Assembly (NCBI GenBank): GCA_016630905.1 | Contig: WBMQ01000002.1 | Coordinates: forward strand, 1,674,001 to 1,738,000 | Source: Capillidium heterosporum | Lineage: Eukaryota; Entomophthoromycota; Entomophthoromycetes; Entomophthorales; Capillidiaceae | DNA length: 64,000 bases | Reading direction: 5' to 3' | Part shown: in pieces, positions 11,593 through 23,415 of the stretch | How the letters are laid out: every line of letters begins with the position of its first letter | Position numbering within the stretch: position 1 is the stretch's first letter | The notes under the pieces: generated by a model | The model's input: only the letters and a program-made list of their open reading frames with translations | Told to the model about the DNA's origin: nothing | Database searches by the model: none | Made by a program: the position numbers and the translations under genes

Positions 11593-13125
11593 ATGCTTCT
11601 CCCATTTACCAATCCCCACAAGCACATCAGCCAGTTTGAGGAAAGCTACTCCAACAAGGAAACCTACAAGTTGAACGTAAAGAAACGCAGGTTCAGCGAC
11701 CTACAGTTCACCAGTTATTTACAAAACCAACTGAGCTGCAACTTCTTCAGCTTGATAGATTTAGACCTCAGTTTCAACGGCTTAACTTCGATAGATAGTC
11801 TACCGCCCTTACCCAACCTGAAGTACTTGAACGTTGCCAGCAACAAACTATCAAAGTTCCCCACCAACTTGTCGACATTTGGAAACTTGGTGACCTTGAA
11901 CCTAAGCCGTAATCTGATAGACGAACCGTTCCCAAGGTTGATAAGCAGCAATTTGACCGAACTTACAAAGTTGAAGTTGGACTGCAACTTCATCCCCAGT
12001 TTACCTCAGGACTTCAACAATTTACGTAGCTTAGAGACTTTGACCTTGGGATCCAGTCTCGGCGGTAACAAATTGACATGTTTACCCGAGAATGTCATCA
12101 GCCAACTCATCCAACTCAAGAACCTCGACCTTTCCAACAACTTACTAACCTATCTACCTAACGATCTAGGCCACATCAGCAGCAAGTTAACTAACCTATG
12201 GGTCAGTGACAACCAACTGGAAACTTTACCCAGAAGCATAGGCCAACTTTCCAACTTAATCACCTTGGACTGCAGTAGGAACATGTTAAGCTACCTCCCA
12301 ATTGAGATGGTAGACTTGGAGAACCTACAGTCCTTAGACTTGAGCGGCAACCAACTTTGTGTCATCCCTTATGACATGGCCAAGTTTATGAATCGGACCA
12401 GCTTGATACTTACCAACAACCCCATGATGCGACCCATCGATCCTATCGGCGACTTTTCGATCAACAGTACGCCACGTGCCATGTCTCCAACCCCTAGCGA
12501 AAGCGCCAGTCTGCATACCGTTACCGGCCAACTGGTCCTTCAGATGGACAGCCTACGACTTGATGACGGTGACTTGGACTTTGATCGCACTCAGCTTAAC
12601 TCACCTACCAATATGATGGATGGTGACCAAAGCGACGAAAACTTAGTTATTCCTACGTTGACCGAACTGGCGGCCCGCGTCGTTTTAAGTAAACGAGTTG
12701 GTGTCAAGCCTTACGAAGTCCCTAACGCCATCCTCAACAAATTGGGTCAGGGAGCTCGGCCCTGCCACCACTGCCAGCTGCCCTACGTTAAAGAGTTTGT
12801 CCAGGTTGTCCAGTACAATCTCTGTCAAGGTCACCCCCAACTTCCAACTACTGTACATTACTGCTCGACGAAATGTAGGTTGAACTCCAAAATTCAAGCC
12901 AACTTGAATTCTAGTTCTAGCTCTAGTTTTGGTACAAGGCAGAAGAGCCCAACTAAAGTAATTGGAAGAGAATTTGGTAACAGCTGTAGGAGTAGTAGTG
13001 GTGCTTCAACACCTCGCAATTGGAAGCTGGAGTTCAACGATAATAGTTTGAAGGATAGTGAAGGCAGACGACTTAAGGTTCCAGTTACTAGTTGGGAGCA
13101 GGTTGACAAGTTGAACGATTGGTAA
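11593..13125 (+). CDS. Leucine-rich-repeat protein with C-terminal cysteine motif
   Basis: An intronless frame of 510 residues. Residues ~55-290 hold about ten typical 22-24-residue LRRs (for example LIDLDLSFNGLTSIDSLPPL and LKNLDLSNNLLTYLPNDLG), similar to SHOC2/Sog2-type intracellular LRR proteins. A serine-rich linker follows. At ~388-427 there is a cysteine motif: PCHHC with CQGHP, then YCSTKC, a possible Cys4 metal site preceded by LPYVKEFVQVVQY. Fungal LRR proteins with a C-terminal motif of this kind are known to me in general terms, but not their function. The tail is Ser/Arg-rich and ends EQVDKLNDW. It is likely a cytoplasmic scaffold or signalling adaptor (inference). An AATAAA follows at 13150. 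Confidence 0.85.
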   Translation: MLLPFTNPHKHISQFEESYSNKETYKLNVKKRRFSDLQFTSYLQNQLSCNFFSLIDLDLSFNGLTSIDSLPPLPNLKYLNVASNKLSKFPTNLSTFGNLVTLNLSRNLIDEPFPRLISSNLTELTKLKLDCNFIPSLPQDFNNLRSLETLTLGSSLGGNKLTCLPENVISQLIQLKNLDLSNNLLTYLPNDLGHISSKLTNLWVSDNQLETLPRSIGQLSNLITLDCSRNMLSYLPIEMVDLENLQSLDLSGNQLCVIPYDMAKFMNRTSLILTNNPMMRPIDPIGDFSINSTPRAMSPTPSESASLHTVTGQLVLQMDSLRLDDGDLDFDRTQLNSPTNMMDGDQSDENLVIPTLTELAARVVLSKRVGVKPYEVPNAILNKLGQGARPCHHCQLPYVKEFVQVVQYNLCQGHPQLPTTVHYCSTKCRLNSKIQANLNSSSSSSFGTRQKSPTKVIGREFGNSCRSSSGASTPRNWKLEFNDNSLKDSEGRRLKVPVTSWEQVDKLNDW

Positions 13126-14294
13126 TGAAAAGTTGAAGTTTCAGGTGTAAATAAAATTGGGGTTCAAGTTAGATAAATAGTGTGTTGGTTATAGTTAAAA
13201 AGTTGGAGTTCACCTTGAAAAGTTGTCAAAGTTTGAATAAATAATTTGAATGCCCATATATCTTTTTGTAAATGAAATTTTTGAGGTAGTATATTAGAAA
13301 TTAGTTTATAGCCTACTGGAAACTTTACAGATATTTCTATTGAAAATGGACAGCTACATAGCTCTTGAAGTTTAACGTATATGGTTGATGGGCAGTACAT
13401 GTGGGCTTTATAGGTTGGTGATAAAACGTAGTATAACTTCACACAGGTTTTTATTCATTGATCAGCTTCGCCTTCCAACTAAATTCTATGATAGGCTTTT
13501 ACCTTCCACACCTTTTTGAACAGGATTTCTTGCAATCTCACTTTTGACTATCATTGATGCCTTCACTATTTTTGATAGCAAACTTAGCTTTGACTATTGC
13601 AATCTAAAATCATGCTATTTTGAAAAATTTACAAAGCTCTGATTTATGTTGAGCTGATATCTACTTACAAGCCTGGTGAAGACATCCAACGACTACTTGT
13701 GGATGTAAGTGGGATTTTGGTGTCTTCTTTATATTTCTAATACTTTAATAGAAGGATGGCATCGAGAAGGGATAGGATCAGTCGATAAGAATATTAGGGA
13801 ATTCCTTTGGGTAGAAGGAAATACTAATCCTAATATAATGATAAATTTACGAGCTACGTTCCAGCCTCCCAGCCAGTAAATTAAAGAATTGGTGCTTGGA
13901 CTGCACTAGACAAATAAAGTATGATGGTTGATATTAAAGCTTGGAGATAGTTGCATTCTATAGTTAAAATCTAATATTTATAGCAATGTCCATCTTGCCT
14001 TATTTTTACAAATAATTGTAAAGTATACAGGTTTAAAAAGCAGGTATATTCTATAAATCAAAAAATATAGAATGAAGTACTATTTTGTATACTATATTAA
14101 AGCTTCAAAATTAAATATCTGTATTGCAACAAAAGTTAGGTTGCTAGTCAAGTAACGCCAATTTTCATGGAGTTTAAAACTGAGGGAATAAAATGTAAAA
14201 TGTAAAGCTGTAAAAATTATCAAACCATTTTATATAATTCTATTTTGAGTTGCCTGGTAGAGCCTTATACTCACAGGGTTAGAGCTGTCTAACT
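13126..14294. other. Convergent AT-rich spacer
   Basis: Lies between the 3' ends of the LRR gene and NSA1. It contains the putative AATAAA of the LRR gene at 13150-13155 and no supported gene. A 92-codon minus-strand frame (13164-13442) has no recognisable features. Confidence 0.5.
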
Positions 14295-16139
14295 TTAGAA
14301 CTTGATCCGCTTAGCTTGCTTAATATTCTCCCAATCCTCGGGACCACCAACTTCTTCAGTCTCCGAATCGGATAATTTGGATTCCCTAGTAGTGAATTCT
14401 TCTTCCTCATCCAAATCTTCAGCGGCTCCTAAGAAATATGAGCACATTTTTATAAACAATATAGTTACCTAAAGCCAAGAAACAGGTAGGCTGCTGCTTG
14501 AGGTTGATACGCTTGATTAGATTTTTGGCTTGTAGGGACGAGTTGTAAACTCGAAGGAAACGGTCGGCCGACGTTACAATCAAAATGGGTTTCCTCATAT
14601 ATTTGGAGGGTTTAAGATCAGTGATAGCTGCAGCTATACCTATTTATAGGCAAAAAGTTAGTACCAAGATGGAAAATTGAAGGATACCTCCAAAGTCACA
14701 CTTATGTTTATTATTTTCTATGAAAAGGAATCGTATTAGCAATGCAAATTAAAAGTGAAAACTTCAAAAGGGGAAGAGAGGGGATGGGAAACTTACCTAA
14801 ATGTATAGGGAAGCGCGATACTTTCCCATCACCGGAACCTGCAATCACGGTTCTAAATATCAAATCGACGTTAGCATTCAAACTACCAATGAAACTACTT
14901 TTCGTCGAAAGCTACAGTAGCTGTAGTAATCGTTTGATTAGGCCACTTGACAATCCTTATCGGTTTCTTTTGGGGGAGGTCGTAGAAGCGTATCTAAACA
15001 TAATTAAGGAAAATTTAGGTCTAACTTTTGGAAAATAAGCTACTGTCCCCTCAGCATTGGTGACTGCAAACCGGTCATGAAGTCCTTTCTCGCTCAAAGT
15101 CAAATGTTGAATACTAGTAATGTTGGCTTCGTGCTTTAGATCCAAGGCATCGTGACGCTCCTGAGAACAAAAGATTAATTGGCGATTATAAAAGTGCAGT
15201 CATTTACATTTTTAAGATCAAAGAGTGGTCTAGTCAGGTCATTGACATCAAATACGGTCACGTTTATGTCCTTACCACCAACTGCAAATTGATAAGGTTT
15301 GAAGGGGCTCTGGGTCAGCACGTTTAGTGTCCTAATTGGTCTTTTGAAGAGGTCAATAGTTGTGACGGTAGCAGTCAGCTCCAATTCCTAGACTTTGAGC
15401 TAATTTTCTTGTGGTATGATTTACCTGCAGCTCTGTACTTTCTGAATCAAAACTAAACACTAATTTGCTCATCTGGCCACAGTTGTTGCATAAGTAAACG
15501 ATGCTTTATTTCAAAATTAGAAATACTGTGATAAAGAATAAGGGCAAAAATAAAACTTACTTGTCAACTTGCATCATACCTATAAAGTTCCGCTTCTTGT
15601 ACTTTTCTTCTTCATTTAGTTGCTTCATAGTCTTGATTTTTGCCATTTTTTTTTCTTGAGCTTCAGCACTTTCGTTCCCATCGACTAGCTTAGGTTCATC
15701 CTTCTCATATCTGTATACAACTTGCTTGTTCTCAATATCAAAAAGCTCAAGTACTTGGCCTTCTCTAATTATCCAAACCTGTTATAAAAAGTAATGACTT
15801 AGCAAAGGTGAATAATTGTTAAAAATCACCAGTGCTTCATGGAACCCCTTTTTGTTGAACCCTTTGGAAAGGTTGCCATCCAATAGTCTATACCAAGATA
15901 ACTTCAAGATATCCTCTCCCTTACAAGCTTCCAGTAAAGTTTCTGCTACAACCGTCGTATCTTCGGTAGCTTCAGGATTGTGTTCAAATAGCTCCTTTTT
16001 TACTACATGCTCCTTCAATATTTCGGATCCGGGAGTGTAAGTTAGCTCTAGATATTGAAATTTTAAATTTGACATTTAAATATAAAACTGTACTCTTTAG
16101 CTGCCCAGTAGCAAACCCAACTACGAATTGTAAACTCAT
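14295..16139 (-). CDS. NSA1: Ribosome biogenesis protein NSA1 (WDR74), WD40 repeats
   Basis: Eleven exons fit exactly in phase: 16139-16094, 16047-15830, 15778-15561, 15503-15425, 15387-15208, 15160-15026, 14993-14899, 14852-14797, 14717-14688, 14639-14469 and 14428-14295, giving 453 residues. The product starts MSLQFVVGFATGQLKKLTY. It contains family-specific strands such as FAVGGKDINVTVFD followed by LFDLKNERHDALDLK, then IRFYDLPQKKPIRIVKWP, FDEKTVIAGSGDGKVSRFP and LIVTSADRFLRVYNSSLQ, and it ends in an acidic/basic tail (KQAKRIKF). NSA1/WDR74 is a seven-blade propeller of nucleolar pre-60S particles. One exon is 30 nt and one intron only 32 nt. No frame anomaly is present. Confidence 0.93.
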
Positions 16140-16742
16140 CCTTAGATTCAAATTTGTTTAGAAGCCTAAAGAAATTCTTATAAAGATGGATAGCTTCAAA
16201 TTCATCTATCAAAACTTTTTGTGGATTCTTGAGAATAACTTTCAAGGGTTTAAACTAAAATTACCAAACAATTCTACAAATTGGAGAATGTTATTGGGGA
16301 TTATGTCGAGCTGGAAAGAGATAAACTGAATGGAGAGTTGTAGATTTGGAAAACTTGGACAACATCAAATAGTAAATATGTCAATTGATCTAAGTCCTAT
16401 AATTCCTTATTATAAATAACCTTTATATACACATATTATTTAAAATATAAACGCTGCCTTTATTATATATTTAAGTTGAGTAACTAATTTTTTCTTATAC
16501 TAATAAAGAATGATCTTCTATCTTAAATATCTAGTGAGAAATACTATTATCCTATTGCAATGTATAAGCACATAATGGTTTTCAATTTATATATACACCA
16601 TAGTCCATTTAAATACTATTTTATAGCAGTACATGTAGATAAGATCAATATATTCCCAATTCAAATCATTTAGTTTAGAAATTTATGTTGGGAGTATCTA
16701 TAATAAACAGATATAGTCATTAGAAGAACCCATAGAAGATTA
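16140..16742. other. Spacer between NSA1 start and tRNA-Gln
   Basis: Upstream region of NSA1, strongly AT-rich toward the tRNA. No gene seen. An open frame reading into 16245 on the minus strand overlaps NSA1 exon 1 in another frame and is not supported. Confidence 0.4.
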
Positions 16743-16814
16743 GCTCCCGTGGTGTAATCGGTTATCACCCAGGACTTTGAATCCTGTAATCCGAGTTCGA
16801 TTCTCGGCGGGAGC
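16743..16814 (+). tRNA. tRNA-Gln (anticodon TTG)
   Basis: A complete cloverleaf can be drawn: acceptor GCTCCCG pairs with CGGGAGC. The anticodon stem CAGGA/TCCTG encloses the loop CTTTGAA with anticodon TTG at 16777-16779, and the T-arm contains GTTCGATTC. There is no intron. Oligo-T runs at 16826-16830 and 16839-16844 can terminate RNA polymerase III. It decodes CAA, and CAG by wobble. Confidence 0.97.
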
Positions 16815-17552
16815 TTGGATTTGGCTTTTTGCTCTTTCTTTTTTATATAACCAGGGGTTCTTGATCATATTGGATCCTAGTCCTGACATTGTAAAATTTA
16901 AATGTATCTTTTTAAACAGATTGGCTTTGAAGTTCTTGTAGCTTAATGTTTAGAACTATCAGTTTAGACTTGTCCATAAATTAAAAGCTTAATACCAGGC
17001 TATATTAGTCGTTTGGATAGTATGGAATCTTTAAAGAGGCTTTGTAGTTCTCTGCAATTCAAAGATATACATACAGTAAAGCTTCAAATGCATAGCTGGA
17101 ATGTCTCTAAGCACCTCTTTAGAAACTATTTTATGACTATAAAAGCCAGCTAGTAATACATCATACAAAAGTATACTATACGTGATGTTCATCAATACTG
17201 ATTTATCATAAGCTAAACTTGTATTGCAGTTCAGTACATAAGTTCAAATGTTTTTGCTTTATTAATATGGATAGTAAGATAGACAGTGGCATTTTTCATC
17301 CCAAATTAAGGACACCATAATACGTACCTATTTTTAAAGTATCATGCATTTAATTAGGAACGCTGCAGTATTAGTTCCACTTAATGAAGTGAAAGATAGA
17401 GATGTTTTACCCATCTCTTCAACAAAGTTCGCACCAAGTGTCAGCATCTGCTTATGATTGGCTACTAGGCACTTGGAAAGTAGGTAGGCAAATATTTTAA
17501 GCTGCCCCAAATACAAATTTGAAGCCATCAAGACTGAATCTACAATCAAATA
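16815..17552. other. AT-rich spacer after the tRNA
   Basis: Starts with the pol III terminator and ends with the promoter region of the bromodomain gene. The 79-codon minus-strand frame at 17334-17573 overlaps the bromodomain start and shows no domain. No other feature seen. Confidence 0.4.
16826..16830 (+). terminator. RNA polymerase III terminator
   Basis: A run of five T 12 bases after the tRNA-Gln 3' end, backed by a run of six T at 16839. Confidence 0.6.
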
Positions 17553-19777
17553 ATGGGCAAATCCAAAGGCCAAAAAGAAAAGAATAAGACAAAAAAAGCA
17601 AGGTTTTCAGAAAGTCCTAGTAAGTTTGTTTGCTACAACAATTTTATTCTATCCTAGATAGATTGATATTATATGCTTAGCATGTTGGATTAATCTGGGT
17701 TTCATTAGGTCCTGAACCCGAGAGACCGAAGCTCAAACTAATTCTGAAATTGAACAATCCAAATGAGAATTACCATAACTCTTCACCAGCAGGCTTGGAT
17801 AGGTCAGAGGCTTCCGATTCCAACTATAGAGGAAGAAATGTAAGAGAATATACGGATTCAGAAATACATTATTCCTCCGAAGATTCGGCAAATGAAGCTC
17901 CCATTTCTTTAAAGGTGCCTGTCATTAAGATTAAGCTGGCCAAGAAGAAAAGCAAGAAAAAGAAAAGCAAATCCAAAAAGCGCCATAGAGAAAGGGAGCT
18001 AGAAGACAGTCCGGTATTCCACGGTAAACCAATTATAACTGATGATGAAAAGCAGATTCATTTTAATGCGCATTCGTCGAAAAAGCCGCATTCCCCCTAC
18101 TTAAGCTCCAATAATCTTTCACCTATCTCTAACAGCGGTCACCTCACAAGAATCGATAAATTTGATAACCTTAGAAGCCCAAGCTTCGATGACTGGCGAA
18201 TTATCCAACGATAAGAAATACGGCCATAGAGAGTTGCCGAAGATTAAGATAAAATTCAATCCAGCCCCCATTGAACCAATTTCAAACAGCAATTTACCTA
18301 CAAGTCCTGAGGCTTGCAAAGTTTGAACCATCGGGTCACTATACCAGTCCTATAGAGTCCGATTTAGATATTGAGTCCAACAACCTCTATCAGGATTTGT
18401 ATAACGGTAGCCTAGAAGGAGCTAGGCCTAATCCAAGCACAACTGCTACTAATTCTGACGTCCAAACTAACAAAGTAATTGAGCTGCCATCCAGCCCTCA
18501 GCTTGAGTTTGAATTAAGCGATTTTATCACCAAAGAGGATGAGAATCCTTCCCCTTATCGACCTCACAACAATCAAAACAGCGAGCCAGCTTACCATGAG
18601 AACTTGGACCAAACTCAATTCGAAACCAACGAGTACTCGTCACCTGACGAAAGCTTTGTAGAGGAGGAAATCAACGTCTCCGGTCCTTATGACTCTCCAG
18701 CCACGTTGCCGATCAGTGACTTTGAAGATAAAGCTCGACCTCGTATGTCCTCCACCTTCAGCAGCGACTTCACTCCCAAGAACAAGCTCCTCAATGTCAC
18801 ACTAAAAAACAGCAATCTTGCAGATAAAAGTTCTCCTGTCAACGGGAAGCGTCACCTTAAACCACTAAGCGACGTACTCACTAAACTGCTGGAAAGTGCC
18901 ATGAAGCGGGACAAGTACGACATCTTCCTCGAACCGGTCAACACTAAAGAGATCACCGACTACCTCGACGTCATCAAGAATCCCATGGATTTCTCAACTA
19001 TGCGCTCCAAGCTGAACAATAACCAGTATCAGGACCTGGATACCTTCCTAGATGATATGAAGCTCGTTTGTAACAACGCCATGACCTACAATGACTCTTC
19101 AACCGTCTACTACAAGACTGCCAACAGAATACTAACTGTCTGCTTGGAATCCGCTGATAAGCATCGTCCCCATATTGCTGATACACCTACCCCCCAAGAG
19201 CCCAAAGAGATTGATTCCCCGAAACCTGCCAAGCGGAGATACATACGCAGAAAGCCTTACAAGCGCAACGCCATGGATTCCATCGATAGCTTTGCCTCTA
19301 CGCCCTTAAGTATCGCCTTGAACCCGGCCGACCTTAACAGCAAAAGTGTAGCTAAAGGTTATACCTATCCCGACTCTCATTACCTCCTCGATCATCTGGA
19401 TGACTGGTAGCATCCACCCTATTCACACCAACTCCCTCATTTTATCCTCCTTACTCCCTCAGCTGGAATGCGAGTGGCCTGGCCGCAAGAACGCCAACAT
19501 CGAGATTTTGGAACGATCAGTCACTCTCTTCGACTACGGATTCTTTACCTCGCAAAGTAGTTATCCTTCAAATTCTTACAAGGAGGAGGTAGATCGAAGA
19601 ACTATTGTAACTTCTGGGAATCATGTTGGTGCAGCTTACACCCACTCGTTGATGAACTTCCTTCATGGGCTGGGGCCTCAAGGAATGGCCTTGGCTGAGG
19701 AGCGACTTAACAATTTGAGTAACCGCACCTATTCCTTTGAAAGAAAGGTGGATGCAATTGTGAAAAATAATAAATAA
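17553..19777 (+). CDS. BRD7/BRD9-like bromodomain protein
   Basis: Exon 1 (17553-17619) encodes a basic start (MGKSKGQKEKNKTKKARF). It splices at 17709 to SPEPERPKLKLILKL, then a lysine-rich block (KKKSKKKKSKSKKRHRE) and a second KIKIKF motif, the same order as metazoan BRD7/BRD9. The bromodomain lies at about 18870-19170 and has the acetyl-lysine pocket features: IKNPMDFSTMRSKL, then the conserved asparagine in CNNAMTYNDSSTVYY. A C-terminal region reads LMNFLHGLGPQGMALAEERL. In animals these proteins are subunits of SWI/SNF (PBAF, ncBAF). The frame changes about three times after exon 1, each time by +1 (near 18197-18214, 18265-18326 and 19352-19410). Alternative introns (18137-18173, 19348-19462) would fix some of these but have weak donors. 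Coordinates of internal joins are therefore uncertain. Confidence 0.85.
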
Positions 19778-20158
19778 GGCTGTTTAGTGTGCTGCATATA
19801 TTGTAGTTTTTATAGCAAATAATTTCCAAATTGAGTGGTCTGGTTTATTTCGATATGCCTGCTAGTATATTTATTGTATTTTGGTTGAAGTGAAGGTTTA
19901 AATTACCATATTTCCAAAATTTACACGATATTTATCTATCTATATTTTAACCAAATTAAAAATCTTGAAAATTATCATCGAAAGTAAAAGGATTCAATAC
20001 CATTTGTACTAACCGAAAATCCAAAGTTTATTTTAGCTTACCAAATCTACAATCCGTATCTATCAGCTTAAGAAGCTATCAACTATGTCCGCCTGCCTTT
20101 ATGCTTAGCTGCGAGGATCGAGGGTTCACTCAGGTTATTAAGAATTTAGTTAAACTTA
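19778..20158. other. Short convergent spacer
   Basis: 3' regions of the bromodomain gene and KEX2. Nothing else seen. Confidence 0.4.
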
Positions 20159-22970
20159 TCACTCCAACTCGTCTTCGTCTAGATCTTGGAAGGCCTCCAT
20201 ACCATCATCCAGCCCATCATCGGTGTAGTAGTTGTCGTCATCATCTATATGTTCCATAGGGAAGCTATCGTTCGCTAGAAGCTGCTCTTCCTCAACGCTA
20301 TTGTTTAATCTATGGTACAGATAGGCCGATCCTACTACACCAACAATGACTAAGCAGATAGCCAGTATGAAGTAGGCGGCTAGACCAGGACTGGCCAGTT
20401 GTTGCAGAATGGCTTGCTGGTTCTGACTGAATTTGTCGTCAGGTTTAGTTGCTTCCACTATTGGGGTTGGGGTAGGGGGAGGTTTGATGACCAAAGTGCT
20501 AGGTTCTACAATTTCGACTTTGTTGGGGTTCTCCTTATGCAAGGTACTGCTAGTGGGGCTAAGAGTGGAGCTTGAAGTCGAGGTACTAGAAGTAACTACA
20601 TTTACTAGGCTAGAGGTGAGAGGCGAATGTTGAGAACTTTGTATGGAGTTCGAGTTGTTACTGCTTGTTGGATTAGCAACTGTCAAAGGGTGTCCAGTGC
20701 TCTGCGTATTCTTTTGGGTACTCGTTGGATCTACAACTGTTTGGGGAATGGTCTGTTTAAGCAATTCAGCCTTCTTAGAGGATGGCGCTGTAACGGTGGA
20801 TGCTTTGTCAACAGCCTTATCTTTATGTTCACCGTAGAAAGTCAGTTGCCACCAGTAAAACTTACCACTAAAGTTAGGATCGCGACGATCAATCACAGTT
20901 AGTTTCCACTGGCCCACCGGATTCTCATCCCAATGCTTGACTGTCATAAACTGCCACCCATTAAACCCTCTATCGGTGTCGTCCCTACTGCGCGGTACTG
21001 CCAAGTTGGAAACTATTCCATTGGGGGAAGTCAAGTTGATGATGAGGTCGGACCTCCGTTGATGGGTTATGTTGACGGATACGCTTATATGTTCTAACCT
21101 TTTGAATTTAATTTGCTCTAAATCGTTGGCGCTAACGCTTATGTTGCTACTCATCCCCTCAGGGTTATTGGGGACGTCCAAATTTACCGACTGGATGGGT
21201 GTCGTTAGACGCACTTGGGGGTTGACGGAGGTGAAGTTGACAGCATGCTTGACGAACTTGTACCCGTCGACCTTCCCGTAGCCAAATTTGGGACTGTACC
21301 ATCGACCAGCAGCCGTTTTACTCCAACTGTCATCGTCAAGTGTAACAGGTATGGCGGATTGGACACTGATATGTTGGAAATCGCGCCAGTTGAGGTCAGG
21401 TCTAAGTTAAAATATTAAAATTTCATTTCTTTGTAAATGTATCACTTACCTTACCTGCAAGGCTAATGCGATTATACCAGCGAGCATAGGTGCTGCAGCT
21501 GAAGTTCCTCCATGTGAATCGGTACACTGGTTATTCCAGGAGCTAGATGTGTACTTTATATAAATCAAAATGGGTTAGGCACAATTTAGAAATAAAATTT
21601 ACGATCCGTGGTCCCGAAACTCCCGATGAATAGGCAGTGATCATGAGCGCCGTACAGGCTTCTGAGTACCCAGGATGTTGGTTATCCCCATCAATAGAAC
21701 CAACGGTTATTGAGTATATTGAGTTGGTATACCCATCAAAGTTACAATTGTCCCCTTTGAAACCACCATTCCCGCTAGCAAATACGAAAACCGTTCCCAG
21801 TCCACCTCGACCCTTCAACACACCATTCTCTATAGCATCCTCTACGATCTTTGGTGGACGATCCATAGCTAGACCATCGTCCGGTGGCCCCCAAGAACAC
21901 GAATATACGTGGTTTTCTTGAAATTTGTAGTTGATTGCAGTAGCCTCGGCAAAATCACCAATATCTTTAGACAAGATTCGAATACCTTAAGATTTGGTAA
22001 ATAAATATAACAGTAGCTAGTTGAATAGGTTACCAGCAACTTTGGCATCGTAGGCAATACCGACACCGCAAGCTTGGTTACGGACACCGGCTATCTGACC
22101 AGCACATCGCGTCCCATGGGTATCCTCTGGAGTCGAAGGCATAGGGTTCGGTTTCTGGAAGTTGAAGTCGTAGGAGCCTTCGGCAAACTAGTACAAAATA
22201 AATATCCGGAAATATAAAAGAAAAGTTACATAGTTATCTCTGATATCTTCATGTTCGTAGTCGATACCTTTGAATTATTTAGTTTTATTTTAAATAAATA
22301 CATTACCATCGTCGACAATAGCTACGACAACACCCTTTCCAGTGATACCTAAAATTTCAATTGTGAAAAACTAGTCGATAGCATATCCAAGTACCTTCTT
22401 CCCACAGTTTAACGACATTGATATCATTTTCGCCATTCTCTTGATTGTGCTAAAACAAATTAACTAATAATCAATACAAAAACTTACAAAATGCCATTGT
22501 CTCGCAAACCCAGGATCTTCAATTCCTAATTTCTTGTACCTTGTCATATTCAATGGAATTATGCTCATAGGCCTTCCCTTTCCTACAAACCCACGTTTCA
22601 ACCTATAGTTGGTAGTCTGATGCTGAAAGCTCTCTACCCCATCTAGCTGTAGACCGATACTCTCTATATGCTTAATCCTTCTAAAATCAGAATACTTCGC
22701 CTTGCGTTCCTTCCTGCTTTTTAACTTGGTGAAGAGGTGGTAGTCAGACAGTTCACCAACTGTGCCCACGTACTCCAAATTCAACTCTATGCCAATTTGT
22801 CGCGCATTAGCTCCTGCATTTACCTTGCTTACAAAGTAGTGGAAGTCTTCGTAGTTGTGGTTGAACTTGTTAACTTGTAACTTTGTGATCTGGTGGAAGT
22901 ATAAATAGGATACTAAAGTTATCGAGGTGAATGCTACTATGTAACTTAATATTTTGGCTCCGGTCTTCAT
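20159..22970 (-). CDS. KEX2: Kexin, subtilisin-like proprotein convertase
   Basis: Eight exons join in frame: 22970-22488, 22449-22395, 22348-22307, 22267-22230, 22187-22034, 21985-21603, 21553-21450 and 21401-20159, giving 833 residues (yeast Kex2 has 814). An N-terminal signal/anchor (ILSYIVAFTSITLVSYLYF) and a prodomain ending near YRLKRGF precede the S8 catalytic domain. The Asp of VAIVDDG, the His of DTHGTRCAG, the oxyanion Asn of FASGNGGF and the Ser of HGGTSAAAP are all present. A P-domain follows (NPVGQWKLTVIDRR ... FYWWQLTFYG), then a Ser/Thr-rich stalk, one transmembrane helix (YFILAICLVIVGVVGSAYLY) and a very acidic cytosolic tail. The enzyme cleaves after dibasic sites in the late Golgi. 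The gene is complete, with no anomaly. Confidence 0.97.
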
Positions 22971-23415
22971 ACTATCTAATTTCTAAAGCCGAACTAGTGA
23001 GCCTTATTCCTAATATGCTAATCGTTTAAGCTATCTCGCTCCACGACTCCTATATTTTAGCCTCTACCTGTCCTTTACCCCAAGAATAATTTTAAGGAAG
23101 CTAAATTGAGTGGGGCTCAATAATTGTAAATTAAAATGAAACGTAGCATATTCCAACAATATGAAAACAAACGATTCTATCATATTGAGTATGTTGATGA
23201 AACAGATGGATTTGAATGTATATGTAGTACACTATAACCGATGTATTTATATTCAAGCAGAAGTACAGAGCCTATATATGAAAGTGTAGTTTTAGAAGCG
23301 ATCCAAAAATAAACAGACTGTTGTATATATCGGCTTTATTAAGATAAAAACTATTCAAATTTATGAAAACAATGGCATTAAACTATACTATTATCTATAA
23401 CACTAGAGAATAGAG
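22971..23415. other. Spacer between KEX2 start and the MINDY gene end
   Basis: KEX2 promoter region and 3' region of the giant gene. No gene or RNA recognised. Confidence 0.4.

Noticed and set aside
17334-17573. 79-codon minus-strand frame before the bromodomain gene
   Set aside because: It overlaps the ATG exon of the bromodomain gene on the other strand and lacks a domain or clear start context.
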